A DNA stretch of 5,639 nucleotides, from positions 1 to 5,639 of the forward strand of contig CAMCIP010000152.1 of assembly GCA_945874855.1 (NCBI GenBank), written 5' to 3'. This document shows, piece after piece, positions 1 through 5,628 of this stretch. The stretch is from Brevundimonas vancanneytii. GTDB lineage: Bacteria; Pseudomonadota; Alphaproteobacteria; Caulobacterales; Caulobacteraceae. The position numbers and the translations under genes were made by a program. Positions within the stretch are counted from its first letter, which is position 1. Every line of letters starts with the position of its first letter. The notes under the pieces are model-generated. The model saw nothing but the letters and a program-made list of their open reading frames with translations. It was not told the DNA's origin and made no database searches.

Positions 1-741
1 GCTGTCGGCGCGGCCGCGCATGGGGATCTTGACGTTGACGTCGCAGGCGGCGGCGAGGGCGTCGCTGAGGCCGGCCTGCTCCGGTCCCATCAGGATCAGG
101 GCGGGGCGGTTGAGGGCGGCGGCGCGATGGTCGACGGTCGCGTCCAGCCGGGTGCCGACAACGCTGCCCGGCCAGCCCGCGCGCCAGGCCAGGAACTCTT
201 CCGGCGTCGTCCTGGTGATCGAGACGGCGAAGACCGAGCCCATGGTGGCGCGCACGGCCTCGGTCGAGAAGGGATCGACGCAGTCACCGATCAGGATCAC
301 CCCGCCGCAGCCGGCCGCGTCGGCAGTGCGGATGATGGTGCCGAGGTTGCCGGGGTCGCGGACCTGCTCCAGGGCGACCCAGCAGGGTGCCGACGCCGGG
401 TCGATCCCGGTGAGAGGGAGATAGGCCTGGTCGAAGACGGCCAGGACCGTCTGGGGGTTCTCGCGCCGGCTGATCTTTTCGAGGATGGCGTGGGTGACGA
501 TCACCACCTCGCCGCCCGCCGCGACCGTTTCGGCCCGGGCGCGGTCCAGCAGGGGATGGGGGCGGGCGTCCTCTCCCACCAGCAGCAGACGCGGGGTGCG
601 TTTCAGATCAAGGGCTTCGCCGATGAATTTCAGGCCTTCGGCGAGGAACTGGCCGGTCGCCTGGCGTTCCTTGCGCATGTGCAGGGCGCGCACGGCCTTG
701 ACCGTCTCATTGGTCAGGGAGGTGATGAGGCGCGCGCTCAC
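1..741 (-). CDS. SpoU/TrmH-family RNA 2'-O-methyltransferase, C-terminus cut by window edge
   Basis: Predicted cytoplasmic enzyme that moves a methyl group from S-adenosylmethionine to a ribose 2'-OH in rRNA or tRNA. The 247 visible residues show the two-part layout of the family. Residues about 1-105 are a small substrate-binding domain (ITSLTNETVKAVRAL, then a FLAEGLKFI stretch). The knotted SPOUT catalytic domain begins near residue 120. SpoU motif 1 is at 125-143 (E125, N132, R138 in DPGNLGTIIRTADA), motif 2 at 218-225 (MGPEQAGL), and motif 3 starts at 239 (IPMRGRADS) where the window ends. About 20-35 residues are probably missing. The start is a GTG at 741 whose last bases form the TGA of the upstream methyltransferase (GTGA overlap, 738-741), with GGTGGA upstream; it gives the expected N-terminus. 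A later ATG at residue 22 would remove conserved sequence. It is the third gene of the leftward operon. The exact RNA target cannot be told from sequence. Confidence 0.92.
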   Translation of the reverse strand, partial: MSARLITSLTNETVKAVRALHMRKERQATGQFLAEGLKFIGEALDLKRTPRLLLVGEDARPHPLLDRARAETVAAGGEVVIVTHAILEKISRRENPQTVLAVFDQAYLPLTGIDPASAPCWVALEQVRDPGNLGTIIRTADAAGCGGVILIGDCVDPFSTEAVRATMGSVFAVSITRTTPEEFLAWRAGWPGSVVGTRLDATVDHRAAALNRPALILMGPEQAGLSDALAAACDVNVKIPMRGRADS

Positions 742-1667
742 GCCGTCCACCGGGCGAAGAAGCTGAGGCCGATGGCGCGGCCGGCCGGATCGGCCTCGCC
801 CAGGGCCAGTTCGCCCCAGTCGATCATGCCGCCGCGCCCGGCCAGGGCGTCTGCGGTCAGATGGGCCAGCGACAGGCCCGAGATGCGGGCGGCATAGGCA
901 TTCAGCAGCAGGAAGTCGGCCCCGGGCCCCAGCAGTCTGGCGCAGTCGTCCATCAGGCCGGGCAGGTCCTCGAACAGGCGCCAGACCTCGCCCGTCGGGC
1001 CCCGGCCATATTTCGGCGGGTCGAGGATGATGCCGTCGTACTGGGCCCCACGTCGGACCTCGCGGGCGACATATTTGCGGGCGTCGTCGACGATCCAGCG
1101 GACCGGGGCCCCGGACAGGCCCGACAGTTCGGCGTTCTCGCGCGCCCAGGCGACGGACTTCTTCGAGGCGTCCACATGGGTGACTTCCGCGCCCGCGGCC
1201 GCGCAGACCAGGCTCGCCACGCCGGTATAGCCGAACAGGTTGAGGATCCGCGGTCGGCCCGTTCTCGCCGGGCTACCGCCCTTCGGGCTACTTGAGCCCA
1301 GTTGGCGCACACGCTGATCCAGCCACTCCCAGTTGGCGGCCTGCTCCGGGAAGACGGCGAGGTGGCGGAAGGCGGTCAGGCGGGCGGTGAAGCGGACGTC
1401 GCGCCAGGCCATGGTGAAGGGATCAATCGGGGCGCCCGCGAACCGCCAGCGTCCGGCGTCGTCCTCATCCTGCGGATCGAAGACGGCGTCGGCACGGTCG
1501 AAGGCGGTGGGCTGGTGCGGCGTCCAGAAGCACTGGGGCTCGGGGCGGACCACGGTGATCGGGCCATAGCGCTCCAGCTTGCGGCCATCGCCGCAGTCCA
1601 GCAGGCCGAAGTCGTCCCACGGACGGGTGATCAGGGTGGTGGGGCGGTCGGCGAGGACGGGCGTCAT
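738..1667 (-). CDS. RlmI-like class I SAM-dependent RNA methyltransferase
   Basis: Predicted cytoplasmic methyltransferase of the group related to RlmI and the RlmK part of RlmL, which methylate 23S rRNA bases; this protein's own target is unknown. It has 309 residues. Residues 1-110 are an N-terminal beta-rich part (LLDCGDGRKLERYGP, then RPEPQCFW). The Rossmann core starts near 140: motif I NLFGYTG (143-149), acidic SAM-binding loop VDASKK (165-170) followed by ARENAELSGL, DD at 194-195, and catalytic-loop motif IV DPPKYGRGP (216-224). The ATG at 1667 overlaps the glycosyltransferase stop as ATGA. Longer readings of this frame run far into that gene and are rejected. The stop overlaps the next methyltransferase start, so translation is probably coupled on both sides. 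One oddity is the linker between the domains (residues about 125-137), which carries an extra Ser/Pro/Gly-rich stretch encoded by a hairpin-forming sequence and listed separately. The family is confident; the substrate is not. Confidence 0.92.
   Translation of the reverse strand: MTPVLADRPTTLITRPWDDFGLLDCGDGRKLERYGPITVVRPEPQCFWTPHQPTAFDRADAVFDPQDEDDAGRWRFAGAPIDPFTMAWRDVRFTARLTAFRHLAVFPEQAANWEWLDQRVRQLGSSSPKGGSPARTGRPRILNLFGYTGVASLVCAAAGAEVTHVDASKKSVAWARENAELSGLSGAPVRWIVDDARKYVAREVRRGAQYDGIILDPPKYGRGPTGEVWRLFEDLPGLMDDCARLLGPGADFLLLNAYAARISGLSLAHLTADALAGRGGMIDWGELALGEADPAGRAIGLSFFARWTA
1257..1299. repeat. Hairpin-forming in-frame insertion inside the methyltransferase gene
   Basis: Within the methyltransferase gene, GGGCT (1270-1274) pairs with AGCCC (1295-1299). 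Nested inside, GCCC (1278-1281) pairs with GGGC (1285-1288) around a TTC loop. A 7-base direct repeat, GGGCTAC, occurs at 1270-1276 and 1285-1291. On the coding strand the stretch encodes about 13 residues rich in Ser, Pro and Gly (residues 125-137, SSSPKGGSPARTG), between the N-terminal domain and motif I of the Rossmann core. As I recall the family, this linker is normally only a few residues long. The frame is kept and every downstream motif is intact. It resembles a small palindromic repeat element that inserted without breaking the gene. Only one copy is visible here, so its repetitive nature is inferred. Confidence 0.45.
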
Positions 1668-3082
1668 GCGGCGCTGATAGGCCCGGCGGCGGCCCCGGGT
1701 CCAGCCTCGGCGGGCAGGTCGGGCCGATGACGTGTCTTGTCCCAGCCGAACGGATCGCGGATCAGTCGCCAGGCGGCGAGGGCGAAGGCCAGGGTCAGCA
1801 GCGACCAGTAGGCCGGGGCCTCCGCCATTGCGCGCGGACCATAGGCAAGGCCGGCCCGGTGCGCGCCGATGCCGGCCGAGATCCACGCGGCGACCGTCCC
1901 GCCGGTCAGAACCCCCAGAGCCATGATCGGCGTTGCCGGCGTGAGCCCGGCCGCCAGCGCCGTCAGCACCGCCGATGCCACCAGGGCGACGGAGGGCGCA
2001 TGGATGGCCGCCGAGGCCAGAGCCATGCCCAGGGTCATCACGAGACTGAGCCCGCCCCGCAAGCCCAGTTCCCAGGGGCGACGCGTATGCACCCCCCAGG
2101 TCTGCATGAAGCCCTTGATCCAGCGGAGCCGCTGGGGAAGCCAGTCCTCGAGGCCCCCGGGCGGGGTCTCCCGGGTCGGGGTGCGGATGACGTCGAGACG
2201 GTGGCCGTGGCGCCAGAGGCGGAAGCCGAGGTCGGCGTCCTCGGTCACATTGTGGGCATCCCAGCCGCCGACCGCGCGCAGGACGTCGGTGCGGAAATGG
2301 TTGCTGGTTCCGCCGAGCGGGAACGGCAGACCCAGCCGGGCCATGCCGGGCAGGGTGACCTCGAACAGGGCCGCATATTCGAGCGCGAACTGCCGGTCGA
2401 GAAAGGGCGACTGACCGGGGCCGCGACGACGGATGCGCAGGGGCGCCTGGACGCAGGCCAGCCGGCCGGACGGGTCGGCCACGAACCGGGCGGCGGCCTC
2501 GCGCAGCTGGCCGGGTTCGGGGGCGTCCTCGGCGTCGTAGACGGTGATCATCTCGCCGCGGGCGCGGGCAAGGGCGTGGTTCAGGGCGCGTGGCTTGGTC
2601 TGGGGCGACCCGGGCGGGACGATCAGGATCCGCAGCCAGTCCGGCCGTGCGAGGCGTTCGGCGGCGGCCCGGGTGGCATGGTCATGGGCTTCGAGGACCA
2701 GATAGCCCTCCAGCCGGTCCGCGGGATAGTCGAGCCTCGACAGGTGGCCGACGAGCTGGGGCAGGACCTCGGCCTCGTCATGGAGGGCGGCCAGGACCGT
2801 ATAGGTGGGCCAGACGGCGGGTGTCGGTGCTGAAGGCGCCGGCCGCCGGCTGGCCAGGACCAGCACGATCCGCCAGACGGCGCAGACGGTGAAGGCCAGG
2901 TGCAGGGCAACCACAAGGGCGCCGGCCATGGACGCGGCCTGCGCCGTCGCGGTCCAGCCGAACAGGACGACCAGTCCCGCCAGGCTGACGGCCTGAAACG
3001 CGGACAGGCCCCGCATCCGGGCCCCTTCGCGCGGGGCCAGGGCGAAGGCCTGTGGCTGATGCTCCTCGCCGTCCGCCCCCAC
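1664..3082 (-). CDS. Membrane glycosyltransferase, family 2 (cellulose synthase-like fold)
   Basis: Predicted inner-membrane processive-type sugar transferase that uses a nucleotide sugar to build or extend an envelope or extracellular polysaccharide; sugar and product are unknown. With 472 residues from the GTG at 3082, it has two N-terminal membrane segments (about 27-47 and 51-76). A cytosolic GT-A domain follows, with LAALHDEAEVL (98-107), TKPRALNHAL (162-171), the metal-binding DAED (183-186), GGTSNHFR (257-264), TEDADLGFR (280-288, catalytic acid region) and QRLRW (317-321). Three or four membrane segments lie at about 344-441, and DPFGWDKTRHR (443-453) closes the protein. I chose the GTG because GGGGGAG sits 5 bases upstream, the 22 codons between it and the next candidate (ATG 3016) are strongly G/C-ending, and codon bias disappears upstream. 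ATG 3016 remains possible. No PilZ domain is present. It is the first gene of the leftward operon, divergent from the TetR gene; its stop overlaps the next start. Confidence 0.92.
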   Translation of the reverse strand: MGADGEEHQPQAFALAPREGARMRGLSAFQAVSLAGLVVLFGWTATAQAASMAGALVVALHLAFTVCAVWRIVLVLASRRPAPSAPTPAVWPTYTVLAALHDEAEVLPQLVGHLSRLDYPADRLEGYLVLEAHDHATRAAAERLARPDWLRILIVPPGSPQTKPRALNHALARARGEMITVYDAEDAPEPGQLREAAARFVADPSGRLACVQAPLRIRRRGPGQSPFLDRQFALEYAALFEVTLPGMARLGLPFPLGGTSNHFRTDVLRAVGGWDAHNVTEDADLGFRLWRHGHRLDVIRTPTRETPPGGLEDWLPQRLRWIKGFMQTWGVHTRRPWELGLRGGLSLVMTLGMALASAAIHAPSVALVASAVLTALAAGLTPATPIMALGVLTGGTVAAWISAGIGAHRAGLAYGPRAMAEAPAYWSLLTLAFALAAWRLIRDPFGWDKTRHRPDLPAEAGPGAAAGPISAA

Positions 3083-3087
3083 GGATG

Positions 3088-3094
3088 CTCCCCC
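3088..3094 (-). promoter_or_regulatory. Ribosome binding site of the glycosyltransferase gene
   Basis: On the minus strand GGGGGAG ends 5 bases before the GTG at 3082. It is the best Shine-Dalgarno match in this leader and is the main reason for choosing GTG over the downstream ATG at 3016, which has only a weaker GAAGGGG seven bases away. Confidence 0.55.
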
Positions 3095-3107
3095 AACCAG
3101 AGCGAGA

Positions 3108-3136
3108 AAACTACCTGTGGCAGGGCCGGGTGCCAA
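3108..3136 (-). promoter_or_regulatory. Candidate leftward promoter (glycosyltransferase-methyltransferase operon)
   Basis: Read on the minus strand, TTGGCA (3136-3131) is followed after 17 bases by TAGTTT (3113-3108). The -35 is good and the -10 is weak (three of six bases match TATAAT). Transcription would begin near 3101, leaving a leader of about 20 bases with the ribosome binding site at 3088-3094, so the spacing is coherent. This is prediction by eye; no other better pair is seen in this short gap. Confidence 0.35.
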
Positions 3137-3150
3137 GGCCGCCGCTTGGC
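3132..3150. promoter_or_regulatory. Inverted repeat, candidate TetR operator
   Basis: GCCAAG (3132-3137) and CTTGGC (3145-3150) form perfect 6-base arms around a 7-base spacer. The site lies midway between the divergent genes. Each arm contains a TTGGC core that serves as the putative -35 of the promoter facing away from it. TetR-family dimers typically bind palindromes of about this size next to their own gene, so binding here could repress both directions. The repeat is seen directly; its role as operator is inferred. Confidence 0.4.
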
Positions 3151-3175
3151 CTGGACCTGCGAATGCCGCTATGTC
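3146..3175 (+). promoter_or_regulatory. Candidate rightward promoter (tetR-uptake operon)
   Basis: TTGGCCT (3146-3152) is followed after 15 bases by GCTATGTC (3168-3175). This resembles the Caulobacter housekeeping pattern TTGACGS then GCTANAWC, with seven of eight bases matching in the -10. The gap is one base longer than the usual 10-14. Transcription would start near 3181. If real, the ATG at 3171 lies inside the -10 element and the regulator must start further downstream, for example at TTG 3201. Confidence 0.35.
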
Positions 3176-3833
3176 CCTGTCACAGTCCGGAGCCGCTCCA
3201 TTGTCAGTCGCATCCCCCACGGCCGCGCGGTCGCTGCGCAAGCCCAAGGGCGAAGGTCATGCCCGCCGTGCAGAGATCCTGTCTGCCGCCGAGCGCATCT
3301 TCGTGGAGCACGGCTATGAGGGGGCCACCATCCGCAAGATCGCGGACGAGGTCGGTCTGTCGTCGACGGCGCTCTACATGCATTTCGCCGACAAGGCCGA
3401 GATCCTGCATGAAATCTGTCGCGAGGCCTTCGAGGCCCTGACTGCGGCCAATGCGGCCATCATCGCCGAGCCGGGGCCCCCGGAAGTGCGGCTGCGACGG
3501 ATGATGCAGGCCTATGTCGATTTCGGCTTCGCCAATCCCAACGCTTACCGCCTCATCTATCTGACCCGCCCGGTCGAGGCGCGCGAAGGGGCCCAGTCGG
3601 CGGCGCAGGAGGTGGGCATCGGCCTGTTCCGCGCCTTTGAGGACGTCGTGCGCGAAGCGGAGGCCGGCGGGCGGCTGAACGGCGAGGCAGCAGCGACGGC
3701 CCAGGCCCTCTGGGCGGGCGGCCATGGGGTCGTCTCCCTGATGATCACCAAGCCCTATTTCGGCTGGGTGGCGCGCGAGGATCTGGTGCGGACCGTGCTG
3801 GACGGGCTGTTCGACGGCCTGTTCCGGCGATGA
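3171..3833 (+). CDS. TetR/AcrR-family transcriptional regulator with WHG-type C-terminal domain
   Basis: Predicted DNA-binding homodimeric repressor that senses a small ligand. It has 220 residues from the ATG at 3171. The N-terminal DNA-binding domain covers about 30-78: ARRAEILSAAERIFVEHGYEG, then the helix-turn-helix IRKIADEVGLSSTALYMHF (54-72). The rest is the helical ligand and dimer domain, with LWAGGHGVVSLMI (180-192) matching the WHG signature of the C-terminal domain named after it. The first 20 or so residues are low in complexity. The start is uncertain: ATG 3171 has no ribosome binding site and falls in a possible -10 element, while TTG 3201 has GGAG eight bases upstream and better codon bias after it. 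An ATG at 3117 is unlikely because it lies before the whole promoter region. The stop overlaps the next start as ATGA, so the regulator is made together with the uptake system it probably controls. The ligand is unknown. Confidence 0.93.
   Translation: MSLSQSGAAPLSVASPTAARSLRKPKGEGHARRAEILSAAERIFVEHGYEGATIRKIADEVGLSSTALYMHFADKAEILHEICREAFEALTAANAAIIAEPGPPEVRLRRMMQAYVDFGFANPNAYRLIYLTRPVEAREGAQSAAQEVGIGLFRAFEDVVREAEAGGRLNGEAAATAQALWAGGHGVVSLMITKPYFGWVAREDLVRTVLDGLFDGLFRR
3189..3192 (+). promoter_or_regulatory. Possible ribosome binding site for a TTG start of the TetR gene
   Basis: GGAG is followed by 8 bases and then TTG at 3201, in frame with the regulator. No comparable motif precedes the ATG at 3171. 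This site, with the proposed -10 element at 3168-3175, favours a protein starting at TTG 3201 (210 residues). Confidence 0.3.
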
Positions 3834-4642
3834 GGGCGAGGGTCGCCGCGGCTCTGGCGACGGCGGCCGTCCTCGCCGCCTGCGCGGGTCCGGAGGCGCC
3901 GCCGCAGGGGACGCTGAGGGTGATGTCGCTGGACGGTTGCGCCGACCAGTATGTGCTGGCCATGGCCCCTGACGCCGAACTGGCCCTGTCGCCCCGGGCC
4001 GACGACCCCGATTCCCATATGCGCGCGGCCGCCCGGGGGCGCACCCGGGTTCGCCCTACGCTGGAGGCCGCGGTCGGCTTTCGCCCGGATGTGGCGGTGC
4101 GGCAGTGGGGCGGGGACGCCCGTCTGGTGGCCGCCCTGAAGGCGCGGGGCGTGCGGGTGATCGAGATCGGCGAGGCGGACGACTTCGACGACATTCGCGG
4201 GAATGTGCTGCGGGTCGCGGCCGAGCTGGAGCGGCCTCAAGCGGGTGTCCGACTGGTGCAGGCCATGGACCGGGATCTGGCGGCGGCGCGGGCAGCGTCC
4301 GGCCAGGACGGCGGCGAGCCGGCGCTCTATCTGACGGCCGCCGGCTGGACGACGGGCAGGGGCACGCTGGTGGACGCCGTGATGCGTGCCGGCGGTCTCG
4401 AGACTGCGGCCGAGGCACCCGGATACGGCCCCGTCGGGCTGGAGGCGGCGGCGCTGGATCCGCCGCGGCGGTTCGTGCTGGGCTTCTTTGACAGATCGGG
4501 TTCCGACCGGTTCGGAGCGGGACGACATCCCGTCCTGGCCGAGGCCATGCGGGCGGGTCGGACCACCGAGCTGCCGTCGGCGTTGATCGCCTGTCCGGCC
4601 TGGTTCACCACCGAGGCGGCCTTGAGGCTGGCGGGGGGATGA
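3830..4642 (+). CDS. Substrate-binding lipoprotein of a cobalamin/siderophore-type ABC importer (BtuF/FhuD-like)
   Basis: Predicted periplasmic capture protein that hands a metal chelate (cobalamin, heme or ferric siderophore) to the permease encoded next. It has 270 residues. A short basic start and hydrophobic stretch end in a lipobox LAAC with Cys18 as the lipidation site; the +2 residue is Ala. The mature part follows the two-lobed periplasmic-binding (COG0614-like) pattern. Lobe one is VMSLDGCADQYVLAMAP (31-47), FRPDVAV (84-90) and ALKARGVRVIEIGEADDFDDIRGNV (102-126). The long linking helix is about 128-157. Lobe two includes TGRGTLVDAVMRAGGLETAAEAPGYGPVGLEAAAL (175-209). Cys37 and Cys255 (ALIACPAWFTTEAA) match positions I remember as conserved in this subgroup. 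The ATG forms an ATGA overlap with the regulator's stop, without a clear ribosome binding site, so re-initiation after tetR is likely. The substrate cannot be assigned, and no TonB receptor gene lies in view. Confidence 0.88.
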   Translation: MRARVAAALATAAVLAACAGPEAPPQGTLRVMSLDGCADQYVLAMAPDAELALSPRADDPDSHMRAAARGRTRVRPTLEAAVGFRPDVAVRQWGGDARLVAALKARGVRVIEIGEADDFDDIRGNVLRVAAELERPQAGVRLVQAMDRDLAAARAASGQDGGEPALYLTAAGWTTGRGTLVDAVMRAGGLETAAEAPGYGPVGLEAAALDPPRRFVLGFFDRSGSDRFGAGRHPVLAEAMRAGRTTELPSALIACPAWFTTEAALRLAGG

Positions 4643-5628
4643 GCGGCGTCGTCCGTCTGAACCTCATGCTGGCGGCGGCCGGGGCCCTGGTCCTGGTCTT
4701 CGCTGTGGCGTTGGGCGAGACCGGGCTGGGCGCCGACCAGTGGCGTCAGGCCTTCGTCGATCCGGCCTCGGGGCCCGGCGACGTGCTGTGGCGCATCCGG
4801 GCCCCGCGCGCGGCCTGTGCCTTCGCCGTGGGGGCGGCGCTGGGTCTGGGCGGGGCGGTGATGCAGGGGCTGTTGCGCAACCCGCTGGCCGAGCCGGGCC
4901 TGCTGGGCGTGTCGGCGGCAGGAGGGCTGGGCGCCGCCCTCGCCATCGTTCTCGGTCTGGCGGCCTTGCCCGGCGCGGTGGAGCTCAGCGCGGTGGCGGC
5001 GGCGGGACTGGCGGCGGTTGCCCTGCTGATCTTCGCCGTCCGGGTCAGCTCGCCGTCGGGCCTGATCCTGTTCGGCGTGGCCCTGTCGGCCCTGTTCGGC
5101 GCGGGGACGGCCCTGATTTTCAACCTGGCGCCCTCGCCGCTGGCCGCCGCCGAGGTCATGGCCTGGCTGATGGGATCGGTGGAGAATCGCAGCTGGCGCG
5201 AGGTCGGCTGGGTTGTGGCCCCGACCCTCGTCGCCGCCGGGCTTGCGCATCTCTGCGGTCCGGGCCTGCGGGCCCTGGCCCTCGGCGAGGACACGGCCCG
5301 GACCCTGGGGCTGCCGCTGGCGCGGTTGCGACTGCTGGCGCTGGGGTCCGCCTCGCTCGCGGCCGGCGCCGCCGTGGCGGTGGCAGGAGTCATCGGCTTC
5401 GTGGGCCTGGTCGCGCCCCACCTGGTGCGCGCGGCGGTGAAGGAGGACCCGGCCCGGCTGTGGGCGCCCTCGGCCCTCGCGGGTGGACTGATCCTGGTGC
5501 TGGCCGACCTCGCGGCCCGGGTGATCCCGACGGATCAGGAGCTGCGGCTGGGCGTGCTGACGGCGCTTGTGGGTGCCCCCCTGTTCGCCCTGATCGCCGG
5601 TCGTGCGGCCCGGAGCTGGCGGTCATGA
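4639..5628 (+). CDS. FecCD/BtuC-family ABC transporter permease
   Basis: Predicted inner-membrane channel subunit of a type II metal-chelate importer, acting as a dimer with an ATPase and the binding lipoprotein encoded upstream. It has 329 residues, the usual length for the family, and is hydrophobic throughout with about nine or ten membrane segments starting at residues 7-27. Family signatures are RAPRAACAFAVGAALGLGGAVMQG (54-77) with LLRNPLAEPGLLGVSAAGG (78-96), the LMGSVENRSW region (177-186), LGEDTARTLGLPLARLR (215-231) leading into the ATPase-coupling helix region, VIGFVGLVAPHLVR (251-264), and ELRLGVLTALVGAPLFALI (301-319) at the end. The ATG overlaps the stop of the binding protein as ATGA just after a G-rich run, and the stop overlaps another ATG. 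Nothing is missing or broken. BtuC, FhuB, FecD and HmuU-type permeases are too alike for the substrate to be read from this sequence. Confidence 0.95.
   Translation: MSGVVRLNLMLAAAGALVLVFAVALGETGLGADQWRQAFVDPASGPGDVLWRIRAPRAACAFAVGAALGLGGAVMQGLLRNPLAEPGLLGVSAAGGLGAALAIVLGLAALPGAVELSAVAAAGLAAVALLIFAVRVSSPSGLILFGVALSALFGAGTALIFNLAPSPLAAAEVMAWLMGSVENRSWREVGWVVAPTLVAAGLAHLCGPGLRALALGEDTARTLGLPLARLRLLALGSASLAAGAAVAVAGVIGFVGLVAPHLVRAAVKEDPARLWAPSALAGGLILVLADLAARVIPTDQELRLGVLTALVGAPLFALIAGRAARSWRS

Noticed and set aside
127..897. Plus-strand open frame spanning both methyltransferase genes
   Set aside because: It is antisense to the conserved SpoU gene, and its Gly/Arg/Asp-rich product resembles no protein family.
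1270..1299. Hairpin read as a transcription terminator
   Set aside because: It lies in the middle of an intact gene, is nested rather than a simple stem, and has no T-run on either side.
1668..1886. N-terminal extension of the RlmI-like methyltransferase into the glycosyltransferase gene
   Set aside because: It would overlap the coding C-terminus of the glycosyltransferase by over 200 bases. The ATG at 1667 gives the standard N-terminus and an ATGA overlap.
1727..2833. Long plus-strand open frame (368 codons) opposite the glycosyltransferase
   Set aside because: Low-complexity composition with no motif. The minus-strand gene has canonical family 2 motifs throughout this stretch.
3083..3200. 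Cobalamin riboswitch upstream of the uptake operon
   Set aside because: The gap is at most about 120 bases and shared by two promoters, too short for the roughly 200-base element. No B12-box-like sequence was seen.
3083..3247. N-terminal extension of the glycosyltransferase up to an ATG at 3247
   Set aside because: It would overlap the regulator gene and its promoter region. Codon bias is lost upstream of 3082 and the added residues carry no domain.
3755..4528. Minus-strand open frame opposite the binding lipoprotein
   Set aside because: Arg/Pro-rich shadow frame. The plus-strand frame has a signal peptide, a lipobox and family motifs.
4327..5421. Long minus-strand open frame (364 codons) opposite the binding protein and permease genes
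   Set aside because: Its product is Gln, Arg, Gly and Pro rich with no recognisable motif. It lies antisense to two well-supported genes; long shadow frames are expected at this GC content.
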